Source of the DNA: Gammaproteobacteria bacterium
GTDB lineage: Bacteria > Pseudomonadota > Gammaproteobacteria > HTCC5015
Direction of reading: 5' to 3'
DNA length: 18,513 nucleotides
Assembly (NCBI GenBank): GCA_028284675.1
Contig: JANQRI010000010.1
Location: 1-18,513, forward strand
Below are positions 1 through 6,318 of this stretch, piece after piece; positions within the stretch are counted from its first letter, which is position 1, and each line of letters begins with the position of its first letter. The notes below the pieces were generated by a model that did no database searches, was not told the DNA's origin, and saw only the letters and a list, made by a program, of their open reading frames with translations. Position numbers and translations under genes: made by a program.

Positions 1-381
1 CCGAACTACCGTGGTGCGAACAGTTTACCGCCGTATGTGTATGCGAAAGACCAGAATGGTGAGCTGGCATTACATGTGGTGTTAACACAGAAAAACACGA
101 TTCGCTTGCAGCCTATTTCAACAGAGATCATACCGGTAGACAAAGGCACCGGCCCAACCCGATTTAATGGGGCGTGGCAGAATATACCGCAGTTAGATTA
201 TGCGCAGCAGCAGTTATTAAACACGATGCACGGTACGCCGATCACAGAGGCGCCGTTACTCAGAGTGCCTGCAACAGGTGATGCTAATCATCCGCAGTTG
301 TCGCCTCCAATTCCCGCGCCGAATTCTGCCTCAGGCTCCGCACCGGTGCCGGTGAAAGTGCCTGCTGTGCCATTACCTTAG
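1..381 (+). CDS. C-terminal part of an unrecognised Pro-rich protein (5' end outside window)
   Basis: The frame is open from base 1, so this is the last 126 residues of a longer protein and not a short gene starting at the internal ATG at 37. It ends with TAG at 379-381. The visible part has a mixed segment (around YVYAKDQNGELALHVVLTQ), a Gln-rich stretch (AQQQLL) and then a Pro/Ala/Ser-rich tail ending in VPAVPLP. I see no membrane segment, catalytic motif or sorting signal. It converges on ruvX with only 7 bp between the two stop codons, and no terminator is visible. Its low-complexity Pro/Asn/Gln style recalls the protein starting at 17001; a family link is only a suspicion. Function unknown. 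Confidence 0.7.
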   Translation, partial: PNYRGANSLPPYVYAKDQNGELALHVVLTQKNTIRLQPISTEIIPVDKGTGPTRFNGAWQNIPQLDYAQQQLLNTMHGTPITEAPLLRVPATGDANHPQLSPPIPAPNSASGSAPVPVKVPAVPLP

Positions 382-388
382 AAAAAAA

Positions 389-829
389 TTAAGCCGTTTC
401 GTTTTCATCCAGCCATTGCTGAACAATCAGTGTGGCTGCAAGCTGGTCGATATCCTGTTTGTTGTTTTTACGCGTTTTTTGTCCTTGTTGCCGTTGTGTC
501 TGCAACAAAGATTTTGCCGAAGCTGAAGTAAATTCTTCATCCTGCATATACACATCCAGTTTGAAATGTGTTTGCAGTTCGTTTGCAAATTGTTTTGCGG
601 CTTTGCAGGATTCGTTTTGGTCATCCCCGTGCAGTAAAGGCAGGCCGACGATCAACGCATTGGGTTCCCAGCGTTGGATGAGTTCGGCAATCTTTTGCCA
701 GTCAGGTTTGCGGTTAAGATTTGTCAGTGTGGTCAGCGGTGCGGCTGTGCCGCTGAGTGACTGGCCGACGGCAACACCGATACGTTGCCTGCCATAATCA
801 AATCCAAGCACTGTGATGGCGGTTCTCAA
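389..829 (-). CDS. ruvX: RuvX/YqgF family putative pre-16S rRNA nuclease / Holliday junction resolvase-like protein
   Basis: This is a 146-residue protein of normal family length with an RNase H-like fold. The family is linked to 16S rRNA 5'-end maturation and was earlier proposed as a Holliday junction resolvase. Visible motifs are the N-terminal GFDYGRQRIGVAVG with the first acidic metal ligand (Asp11), VGLPLLHGD in the middle, a DEEFTS acidic motif and the C-terminal DQLAATLIVQQWLDE. The start is a TTG only 2 bp after the yqgE stop, with a GGGG stretch about 11 bases upstream. The ATG just upstream (837-839) is in another frame, so the TTG is chosen because it gives the usual N-terminus. 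It is the last gene of the minus-strand gshA-gshB-tonB-yqgE-ruvX operon. YqgE-RuvX pairing is common in gammaproteobacteria. Confidence 0.95.
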   Translation of the reverse strand: MRTAITVLGFDYGRQRIGVAVGQSLSGTAAPLTTLTNLNRKPDWQKIAELIQRWEPNALIVGLPLLHGDDQNESCKAAKQFANELQTHFKLDVYMQDEEFTSASAKSLLQTQRQQGQKTRKNNKQDIDQLAATLIVQQWLDENETA

Positions 830-831
830 TT

Positions 832-1395
832 TTATGCATGCCCCGATTCGCCGCTTAGCAAATTAAGGTCCACACCGAGTGCGTTTGCCGCTGCTTGCCA
901 TAATTGATTTGTCGGTGTGCTGAATATCAGATCGGTTTCGGCCGGATGCGTTAACCATGCATTCGTTGCCAGTTCCTGTTCGAGCTGGCCGGCGCCCCAG
1001 CCGGCATAGCCCAGGGTAATGATAATGTCTTTGGGTCCATTACCTAAGGCGATGGATTCCAGAATATCCCGCGAGGTGGTCAGGCCCAGTTCATTAGTGA
1101 TTTGCAGGCTTGTCTCCCATTGCCCGGGTGGGCGATGCAAAATAAAACCGTTTTGCGCACCGACCGGTCCACCGGCCATGATTGCCCGGTTATTGATTTC
1201 CGGATCTTCGCAGCTAATGTCCAGTTGCTGAAATAATTCACTCAGTCGGGTGCCGGTGGCCCGGCTCAGAATAAGCCCCATTGCACCGTTATCGTCATGT
1301 TCACAAATATAGGTCACGGTGCGCTGAAAGTTTGGGTCGTTCAGACTCGGCATCGCGATGAGGAAGTGGTTTTTCAGGTTTAAGGTAAGTTGCAT
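832..1395 (-). CDS. yqgE: YqgE/AlgH family protein (UPF0301)
   Basis: A 187-residue protein matching the UPF0301 (YqgE/AlgH) family along its length. Visible signatures are LKNHFLIAMPSLNDPNF at the N-terminus, TYICEHDDNGAMGLILSR, GGPVGAQNGFILHRP and the C-terminal GYAGWGAGQLEQEL. The biochemical role is not settled. In Pseudomonas the gene was named algH for an effect on alginate regulation, and it is routinely coupled to ruvX as here. There is no signal peptide, so the protein is probably cytoplasmic. It starts at an ATG 6 bp after the tonB stop with only a weak ribosome-binding site, consistent with translation from a polycistronic message. Nothing looks damaged. Confidence 0.95.
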   Translation of the reverse strand: MQLTLNLKNHFLIAMPSLNDPNFQRTVTYICEHDDNGAMGLILSRATGTRLSELFQQLDISCEDPEINNRAIMAGGPVGAQNGFILHRPPGQWETSLQITNELGLTTSRDILESIALGNGPKDIIITLGYAGWGAGQLEQELATNAWLTHPAETDLIFSTPTNQLWQAAANALGVDLNLLSGESGHA

Positions 1396-1401
1396 ATTCG
1401 T

Positions 1402-2271
1402 TTATTTTGTATTGAGGTCGCCATCGGCAAACTGCCAGGTTCGGACGATTTCGATATGGTCGGCAGCTTCACGGAGTTCAGCCGGAAACGGCGGGTATGG
1501 CGCGGCCAGTTCAACAATTCGTTTTGCAGCATCATCCAGTATCTTATGTCCTGATGATCTTATCAGACTGACTTCAACGATACTGCCATCCCATTTTAAT
1601 TCAACTTCGAGGATTAATGTTCCTTCCAGGTGTTCGCGGGCTGCCTGGTCGGGGTAGTTTAAGTTGCCGATGCGCTCAACTTTTCTGACCCAGTCGAGCA
1701 TGTAACGTGCGGGCAGATACTCATGCGTACTCGCGGTCAGTACTTTCTTTTTCGGTCGTTTTGCATAGGCTTCGCGTGCCAGGTTCAGCTCGGCGGTCAG
1801 TCGGGCGATCTCCAGGTCATAATCCTGTGGGTTTTGTTTATCGGGTTGCCGAACTTCAGACTCGAGCAGCTCTTCGGTGACCTGCATCTCATGGTCCGAA
1901 TAAAGCTGGGTGATGACCGGCAGGTCCTGTTGTTCGGCTTTGTCAGGGTTACCGCTTTCGACCGGTTGGGGCGCAATACCGTCGGCTTCGGTAAATTCAG
2001 TCGATGTAAAAGGATTGCTGGGTCGCGCGCGCTGATCACTTTCACCACCGCCCTCCTGGGCTGTTTGTGCGAGGTAGTCGGCTTTTTCCGGCGCTTTATC
2101 ATTACGGGTTTGTACCAGAATAATTTCCAGCGACGGTGGTGCGTCCAGATCGGCGGGGTCGCCGGGTTTGAAAATAACCCCCAAGATAATGATCGCATGC
2201 ACTGAGGCGGCCAGAAACAGTGTCAGCCCAAGCCGGTCTGCGGCACTGATTGTCGGTTGAGCGGGATTCAC
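1402..2271 (-). CDS. tonB: TonB-family energy transducer (TonB3-like, position of the twitching-linked tonB)
   Basis: A 289-residue protein with a short cytoplasmic N-terminus, one membrane segment at about residues 14-34 (LTLFLAASVHAIIILGVIF), a long acidic and polar periplasmic linker (about 40-185) and a C-terminal TonB domain (about 195-285). The TonB domain shows YPDQAAREHLEGTLILEVEL and the terminal VRTWQF typical of the fold. Unlike classical TonB it lacks long Pro-Lys/Pro-Glu repeats; the linker contains a predicted helical stretch around EIARLTAELNLAREA. The start is GTG, overlapping the gshB stop as GTGA, so translation is coupled. In P. aeruginosa the gene in this position (tonB3) is needed for twitching motility and pilus assembly. 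That would link this operon to the divergent pil-chp operon, but the functional transfer is inference. Confidence 0.9.
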   Translation of the reverse strand: MNPAQPTISAADRLGLTLFLAASVHAIIILGVIFKPGDPADLDAPPSLEIILVQTRNDKAPEKADYLAQTAQEGGGESDQRARPSNPFTSTEFTEADGIAPQPVESGNPDKAEQQDLPVITQLYSDHEMQVTEELLESEVRQPDKQNPQDYDLEIARLTAELNLAREAYAKRPKKKVLTASTHEYLPARYMLDWVRKVERIGNLNYPDQAAREHLEGTLILEVELKWDGSIVEVSLIRSSGHKILDDAAKRIVELAAPYPPFPAELREAADHIEIVRTWQFADGDLNTK

Positions 2272-3221
2272 GATGTTTTACGCTTGCTTGTTATCGCATC
2301 CATCAGCGTTCCGGCAATATCCAAATCATAGATCGCATCCAGTTCACGGATACAGGTGGGGCTGGTGATATTGATTTCGGTCAGGTAATCGCCAATGACG
2401 TCCAGGCCGGCGAAAACAATGCCATGGTCTTTCAGCGTTGGGCCGACAGCCGCGCAAATGGCTTTGTCTCTATCGCTTAGCGGCTTGCCGACACCATGGC
2501 CGCCGACGGCGAGATTGCCGCGAAACTCACCTTTGCCGGGAATACGTGCCAGTGCATACGGAATCGGCTCTCCGTCAATCAGCAGAATGCGTTTATCACC
2601 CTCGGTGATTTCAGGGATAAAGCGCTGTGCCATTACGGTGGTTTGGCTATTGTCAGTAATGGTTTCCAGAATCACACTGGCGTTCGGGTCGTCTATGTTG
2701 ACCCGGAAAATTGAACGTCCGCCCATGCCGTCCAGTGGTTTGACAACAATATTGTGCTGTTCTTCCAAAAAGTGGCGGATATGGACCATATTCGCGCTGA
2801 CCAGTGTCGGTGGAGTGAATTCACTGAACTGGCTGACCTGAAGTTTTTCATTCATTAACCGCAGGCTGTCCGGGCGGTTTACCACCATGACCCCCTGTTC
2901 GAATGCTTTTTGTAATAAATGGGTCGTGTAAATGTATTCCATGTTGTACGGGGGATCGACCCTCATCAGGACAATATCCAGTGATTGCAGTGGTGCCTGC
3001 TGCTGCTTGCCGAATGAAAACCATGACTCCAGGTCATCTTTAACCGTCAGTTGCCGCATATCACCATGGCATATGCCGTCCTGTAGGTGTAAGTCTGTGC
3101 GCAACATATACCAGAGTTCCCACTGGCGCCGCTGAGCAGCCAGCAGCATCGCCAGGGTAGAATCTTTTTTGGGGTTGATGGATGCGATTGGGTCCATCAC
3201 AACGCCAATGCGTACGGTCAT
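2268..3221 (-). CDS. gshB: Glutathione synthetase (ATP-grasp)
   Basis: A 317-residue enzyme joining glycine to gamma-glutamylcysteine with ATP, the second step of glutathione synthesis, in the cytoplasm. The length matches the family. Visible motifs are the N-terminal GVVMDPIASINPKKDSTLAM, LMRVDPPYNMEYIYTTHLL, the ATP-grasp lysine and Gly-rich loop VVKPLDGMGGRSIF, the substrate-lid segment RIPGKGEFRGNLAVGG and the metal/ATP-site strand LTEINITSPTCIREL. It starts at an ATG 45 bp downstream of the gshA stop and overlaps tonB by 4 bp. It is the second gene of the operon, so both glutathione steps are encoded together. No defects are seen. Confidence 0.97.
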   Translation of the reverse strand: MTVRIGVVMDPIASINPKKDSTLAMLLAAQRRQWELWYMLRTDLHLQDGICHGDMRQLTVKDDLESWFSFGKQQQAPLQSLDIVLMRVDPPYNMEYIYTTHLLQKAFEQGVMVVNRPDSLRLMNEKLQVSQFSEFTPPTLVSANMVHIRHFLEEQHNIVVKPLDGMGGRSIFRVNIDDPNASVILETITDNSQTTVMAQRFIPEITEGDKRILLIDGEPIPYALARIPGKGEFRGNLAVGGHGVGKPLSDRDKAICAAVGPTLKDHGIVFAGLDVIGDYLTEINITSPTCIRELDAIYDLDIAGTLMDAITSKRKTS

Positions 3222-3266
3222 AGTTCGGTGATATAGGGTTAGAGTAAATAAGAGTCGGAGGCTTGC

Positions 3267-4565
3267 CTATGTTGAAGCATGTTCATGACTTTCTTGAGCG
3301 GCTGCCAGCAGGGCCAGGCGTGCGATCACACCGTAAGCGTAAAAACGGTTGGGTTCGGCATTTGGGTTGAGATCATGGTCCGGAGAGTTACATGATTCGG
3401 CAAATGCCAGAGGTTCGAAATGCATACCCGGGGAGTTCAGGTTCTCGGTATGGCCTTTTTCGGCATGTACCCGGTAAAACCCGCCAACGACAAACTGATC
3501 GATCATATACACCACCGGCTCCGCCACATTGTCTTCACCAATGGTTTCGGAAGTATATACACCCTCCTGAATAATCACTTTTTCCACCTTTTGCCCTTCT
3601 TTGGTGGTATCCATACGGGTTCGTTGTTTGCGGTTTAATGTCTGTATTTCATCGACGCTGCTGACGGTCATTACGCCCATGCCGTAGGAGCCGGCATCGG
3701 CCTTTATAAATACAAACGGTTTTTTGTCTATATTGTATTCATCATATTTTTTCTGAATCGCGACCAGCAACTCGGCAACATTTTCCTCCAGGCACTCATA
3801 ACCTTCGCGTTTCATAAAGTTTATGCAGCCGCAATTACGCATCAACGGGTCGATCAGCCACGGATCGATGCCGATCAGTTCGGCAAATTCAAGGGCCAGA
3901 TCCCGGTAGACGGTAAAATGGGCAGACTTAAGGCGATTGCTCCAGCCGGCTTCCAGCGGCGGGATGATTTGCTGTGTCAGATTCTCCAGAATTTCAGGTC
4001 GGCCGCTGCTGAGATCGTTGTTCAGCAATATTGAGCACGGGTAAAAATCACCGATGTGCAGTTTGTTGTTGTCCCGTTGCAGGGCTTCGAGACGCAGGGT
4101 TTTGCCGGATTGCAGCTGTATGGATTTTTCGGTTTCAATATCGGGTGACAGCGAACCGATTCGCACCTCATAACCGGCTTGTGCAATGATATGCTGAATT
4201 GTTGCGACGCTTTCAAGATAGTGCAGGTTGCGTGTGTGATTTTCAGGGATCAGTAATACCCCGCATGCCTGCGGGCTCAGGCGTTGCAGAGCTGATTGCA
4301 TCGCATGGTAAGCAAGTGGCAGCAGCTTTGGGTTCAGGTTATTAAATCCGGCTGGGAACAGGTTGGTGTCCACCGGGGCGAGCTTAAAGCCGGCGTTTCG
4401 CAGATCGACGGACGCATACAATGGGGGTGGTGTCAGCTGCCATTGTTTGCGGAACCAGGCTTCGATACGGCTTTGATGGTCGAGCAAATTCGACTCTATG
4501 ATATGCAGTGGACCGGTGTTGGCGGTGATCAGATGTGGGCCTGATTGTAAAACTTGCACGATCAT
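3267..4565 (-). CDS. gshA: Glutamate-cysteine ligase, 'ferrooxidans'-type GshA
   Basis: A 432-residue protein of the GshA family first defined in Acidithiobacillus ferrooxidans (TIGR02049 type), which is not homologous in layout to the E. coli-type GshA. It should couple glutamate and cysteine with ATP. Recognisable segments are VDLRNAGFKLAPVDTNLFPAG near residues 50-70, IDPWLIDPLMRNCGCINF in the middle, the ATP-grasp-like KPFVFIKADAGSYGMGVMTV near 280-300 and EPVVYMIDQFVVGGFYRVH plus LNSPGMHFEPLAF towards the end. It is the first gene of the minus-strand operon, and its ATG faces the divergent pilG operon across about 340 bp. No strong Shine-Dalgarno sequence is visible before this ATG. In Pseudomonas this gene is not in this position, so the gshA-gshB pairing here is a lineage difference. 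Confidence 0.95.
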   Translation of the reverse strand: MIVQVLQSGPHLITANTGPLHIIESNLLDHQSRIEAWFRKQWQLTPPPLYASVDLRNAGFKLAPVDTNLFPAGFNNLNPKLLPLAYHAMQSALQRLSPQACGVLLIPENHTRNLHYLESVATIQHIIAQAGYEVRIGSLSPDIETEKSIQLQSGKTLRLEALQRDNNKLHIGDFYPCSILLNNDLSSGRPEILENLTQQIIPPLEAGWSNRLKSAHFTVYRDLALEFAELIGIDPWLIDPLMRNCGCINFMKREGYECLEENVAELLVAIQKKYDEYNIDKKPFVFIKADAGSYGMGVMTVSSVDEIQTLNRKQRTRMDTTKEGQKVEKVIIQEGVYTSETIGEDNVAEPVVYMIDQFVVGGFYRVHAEKGHTENLNSPGMHFEPLAFAESCNSPDHDLNPNAEPNRFYAYGVIARLALLAAAQESHEHAST

Positions 4566-4598
4566 TGCTTATTAGTTTCGGGTAAGGTGGAGGTGGTT

Positions 4599-4832
4599 AT
4601 GTTAGATCGCGAGTTTATCTCAAAGTTGATGCAAGTATCCATTGGCGGGGGGCGAATTAAAACTCCTGGCTATTTAGCCGCTATTTCAATCCAATGGGGT
4701 TTAGCTTTCAGTTATTTTGCGAATGAGCTTAAAGAAGCCCCGCTAAATTGTTTATTTTCAAAGATTTTGTTGATAAAGTCCGGAGGTTCAGCTACATTTC
4801 GTGAACTATGGGGTAGCTGTGTCGAAATATAA
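4599..4832 (+). CDS. Doubtful small ORF with a strong ribosome-binding site, 77 aa, no recognised family
   Basis: The reading frame begins MLDREFISKLMQV at an ATG preceded by GGAGGT with a 5-base spacer, the best-looking ribosome-binding site in the intergenic region. It ends with TAA at 4830-4832, where the stop overlaps the TATAAT box ahead of pilG. The predicted peptide has two moderately hydrophobic stretches (about residues 24-38 and 48-56) but no recognisable domain. The codon pattern is not clearly coding, and the purine-rich site could be chance. An in-frame ATG at 4554 would overlap gshA and is less likely. I list it because it nearly fills the 337-bp gap between gshA and pilG; it may equally be untranslated leader. 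Confidence 0.18.
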   Translation: MLDREFISKLMQVSIGGGRIKTPGYLAAISIQWGLAFSYFANELKEAPLNCLFSKILLIKSGGSATFRELWGSCVEI

Positions 4833-4855
4833 TTTAAATTGTCGAGTTTTCGACA
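4820..4855 (+). promoter_or_regulatory. Candidate promoter/operator of the pil-chp operon: TATAAT box among TGTCGA repeats
   Basis: A perfect TATAAT lies at 4828-4833, about 70 bp before pilG. No good -35 hexamer is found at 16-18 bp spacing. The box is flanked by TGTCGA at 4820-4825 and again at 4840-4845, exactly 20 bp apart. An inverted copy, TCGACA, at 4850-4855 makes a perfect 6-4-6 palindrome with the second copy. Two helical turns between direct copies plus a palindrome look like a protein-binding operator, possibly for an activator since the -35 is poor. This is inference from sequence only. Confidence 0.35.
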
Positions 4856-4902
4856 TGAAAGTGTTCAAAAATACATAAATCCAGCGGAATAATTTGAATG
4901 CA

Positions 4903-5310
4903 ATGACGGGTGAAACTTCCAGTCTTAAGGTAATGGTGATTGATGACAGCAAGACAATCCGGCGTACTGCCGAGAGTCTGCTGAAAAAGGAAGGTCATCA
5001 TGTGATGACCGCTACCGACGGTTTTGAAGCTTTGGCAAAGATATCAGAGTTCAAGCCGCACATTATCTTTGTTGATATTTTAATGCCCAGGCTGGACGGG
5101 TATCAGACCTGTTCGCTGATTAAAAATAATAGTGTATTCAAAACGACACCGGTCATTATGCTGTCCAGTAAAGACAGTATCTTTGATCGTGCCCGGGGGC
5201 GGATTGTCGGTTCTGAGCTTTATCTGACCAAACCGTTTACCAAAGAAGATTTGCTCGGAGCAATCGACCGGCATGTTGGCAAAGCAGAAGAGCAGCAGAA
5301 CACCGCCTAA
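4903..5310 (+). CDS. pilG: Twitching motility response regulator PilG (CheY-like)
   Basis: A single-domain receiver, 135 residues from the ATG at 4903. The phosphoacceptor is Asp58 in FVDILMP, preceded by the acidic pair in MVIDDSKTIRR and followed by the conserved lysine in LTKPFTKED. From this ATG the N-terminus has the same length as P. aeruginosa PilG and puts the acceptor at Asp58, as in that protein. A TTG at 4894 in frame has a better-spaced GGA upstream and would add three residues, so the start is not fully certain. PilG is thought to act on pilus extension and cAMP signalling after phosphorylation by ChpA. It is the first gene of the plus-strand operon, with pilH starting 46 bp after its stop. 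Confidence 0.95.
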   Translation: MTGETSSLKVMVIDDSKTIRRTAESLLKKEGHHVMTATDGFEALAKISEFKPHIIFVDILMPRLDGYQTCSLIKNNSVFKTTPVIMLSSKDSIFDRARGRIVGSELYLTKPFTKEDLLGAIDRHVGKAEEQQNTA

Positions 5311-5356
5311 ACGTTGTATCGGAACCGGCGTAGACAAAATTCTGGGATATGGGGTT

Positions 5357-5722
5357 ATGAAAGTACTGATAATTGATGATTCACGTACGCATGTTCACAG
5401 CTTAAAGGAATGCCTGGCCAGGCATGATATGGAGGTTTTGGCCGCTTACAGTGCTGAAGAGGGTATCAAGGTTGCCAAGGACCAGCTTCCTGATGCGATT
5501 TTAATGGATGTGGTGATGCCGCATATGAATGGTTTTCAAGCCACACGTGCACTACGTAAAGACCCTCAAACATCGGATATTCCGATTGTTATTATTACTA
5601 CCAAAAGTGCCGAGACCGACCGTCTCTGGGGAATGCGCCAGGGGGCGATTGATTATCTGATCAAGCCGATTGATGAAGATCAGTTGGTCAGCCGATTAAA
5701 GTCTTTGGTGCCGGGTTCGTAA
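5357..5722 (+). CDS. pilH: Twitching motility response regulator PilH (CheY-like)
   Basis: A 121-residue single receiver domain. MKVLIIDDSRTH carries the acidic pair, LMDVVMPHMNGFQATR carries the phosphoacceptor Asp51, and the switch residues and lysine lie in TTKSAETDRLWGMRQGA and YLIKPIDED. The segment ETDRLWGMRQGA is characteristic of PilH and separates it from PilG. The frame is open further upstream (from 5273), but that would overlap pilG and add residues absent from the family, so the ATG at 5357 is chosen. PilH is thought to favour pilus retraction and act as a phosphate sink in the Chp pathway. pilI follows after 8 bp. Confidence 0.95.
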   Translation: MKVLIIDDSRTHVHSLKECLARHDMEVLAAYSAEEGIKVAKDQLPDAILMDVVMPHMNGFQATRALRKDPQTSDIPIVIITTKSAETDRLWGMRQGAIDYLIKPIDEDQLVSRLKSLVPGS

Positions 5723-5730
5723 ACAAGGTC

Positions 5731-6273
5731 ATGGATTCGCCAATTGCACAACTTAGAGAAATTGAGGCCAAGAGTCTCGCCAGACGGGAACTGGTGCTGC
5801 ACGCGTCAGAAGAGTCCGGTGAATGGCGTGGCATTGTCTTTAAGCTTGGCGAAAAAGAGTTAACGACGCATATGCCCAGTGTTGTGGAAGTCTTGAACCC
5901 GATGGAATGCACCCGGGTACCGGCCAGTCAGCCCTGGTTTAAAGGTATTGCCAATATTCGGGGGCAGCTGGTACCGATTTCGGATTTGCATAGTTTTCTC
6001 TATGGCACAACGAGAGATAAAGAGCCGGACCCGCGGGTGATCGTATTTCGTCTGGCCAATACCGTGGCCGGCCTGGAAGTATCAGGCGTCAGTGGTATCA
6101 GAAATTTTAAACAGGACAATATGGATGAGAGCTACCCGGAGGAAGACGAGCATTTAAAGCCGGTAATTACCGGTTGTTTTCATGACGATGGAGAAAACTA
6201 TCCGGTATTTGATTTTAATCGATTGATCAGCAATGAAAGGTTTATGCAAATCACATCGGTAAATGAAGGGTAA
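5731..6273 (+). CDS. pilI: CheW-like adaptor PilI
   Basis: A 180-residue protein with a single CheW domain after an N-terminal helix (LREIEAKSLARRELV). CheW hallmarks are PWFKGIANIRGQLVPISDLHSFL near residues 70-92 and the C-terminal PVFDFNRLI. In the Chp system PilI couples the PilJ receptor to the ChpA kinase in membrane-associated arrays. The length is close to the P. aeruginosa protein. The ATG lies 8 bp after the pilH stop with AAGG just upstream. The next gene, pilJ, is 45 bp downstream with its own strong ribosome-binding site (GGGAGA). Confidence 0.93.
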   Translation: MDSPIAQLREIEAKSLARRELVLHASEESGEWRGIVFKLGEKELTTHMPSVVEVLNPMECTRVPASQPWFKGIANIRGQLVPISDLHSFLYGTTRDKEPDPRVIVFRLANTVAGLEVSGVSGIRNFKQDNMDESYPEEDEHLKPVITGCFHDDGENYPVFDFNRLISNERFMQITSVNEG

Positions 6274-6318
6274 CGTAAATACTTCCTGAATTTATCGTAG
6301 CAAAGGCGGGAGAAAGTT

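Noticed and set aside
1723..2205. Antisense 160-aa frame opposite tonB
   Set aside because: No protein features and no ribosome-binding site. The TonB frame on the other strand is well supported.
2395..2841. Antisense 148-aa frame opposite gshB
   Set aside because: It lies entirely within a highly conserved ATP-grasp gene and has no domain signature.
4894..4902. TTG start for pilG three codons upstream
   Set aside because: It has better spacing from a GGA, but the ATG at 4903 gives the family N-terminal length and the usual Asp58 position. It is kept only as an alternative.
5273..5356. N-terminal extension of pilH (open frame from 5273)
   Set aside because: It would overlap the pilG end and adds 28 residues without family similarity; the ATG at 5357 begins directly with the receiver fold.
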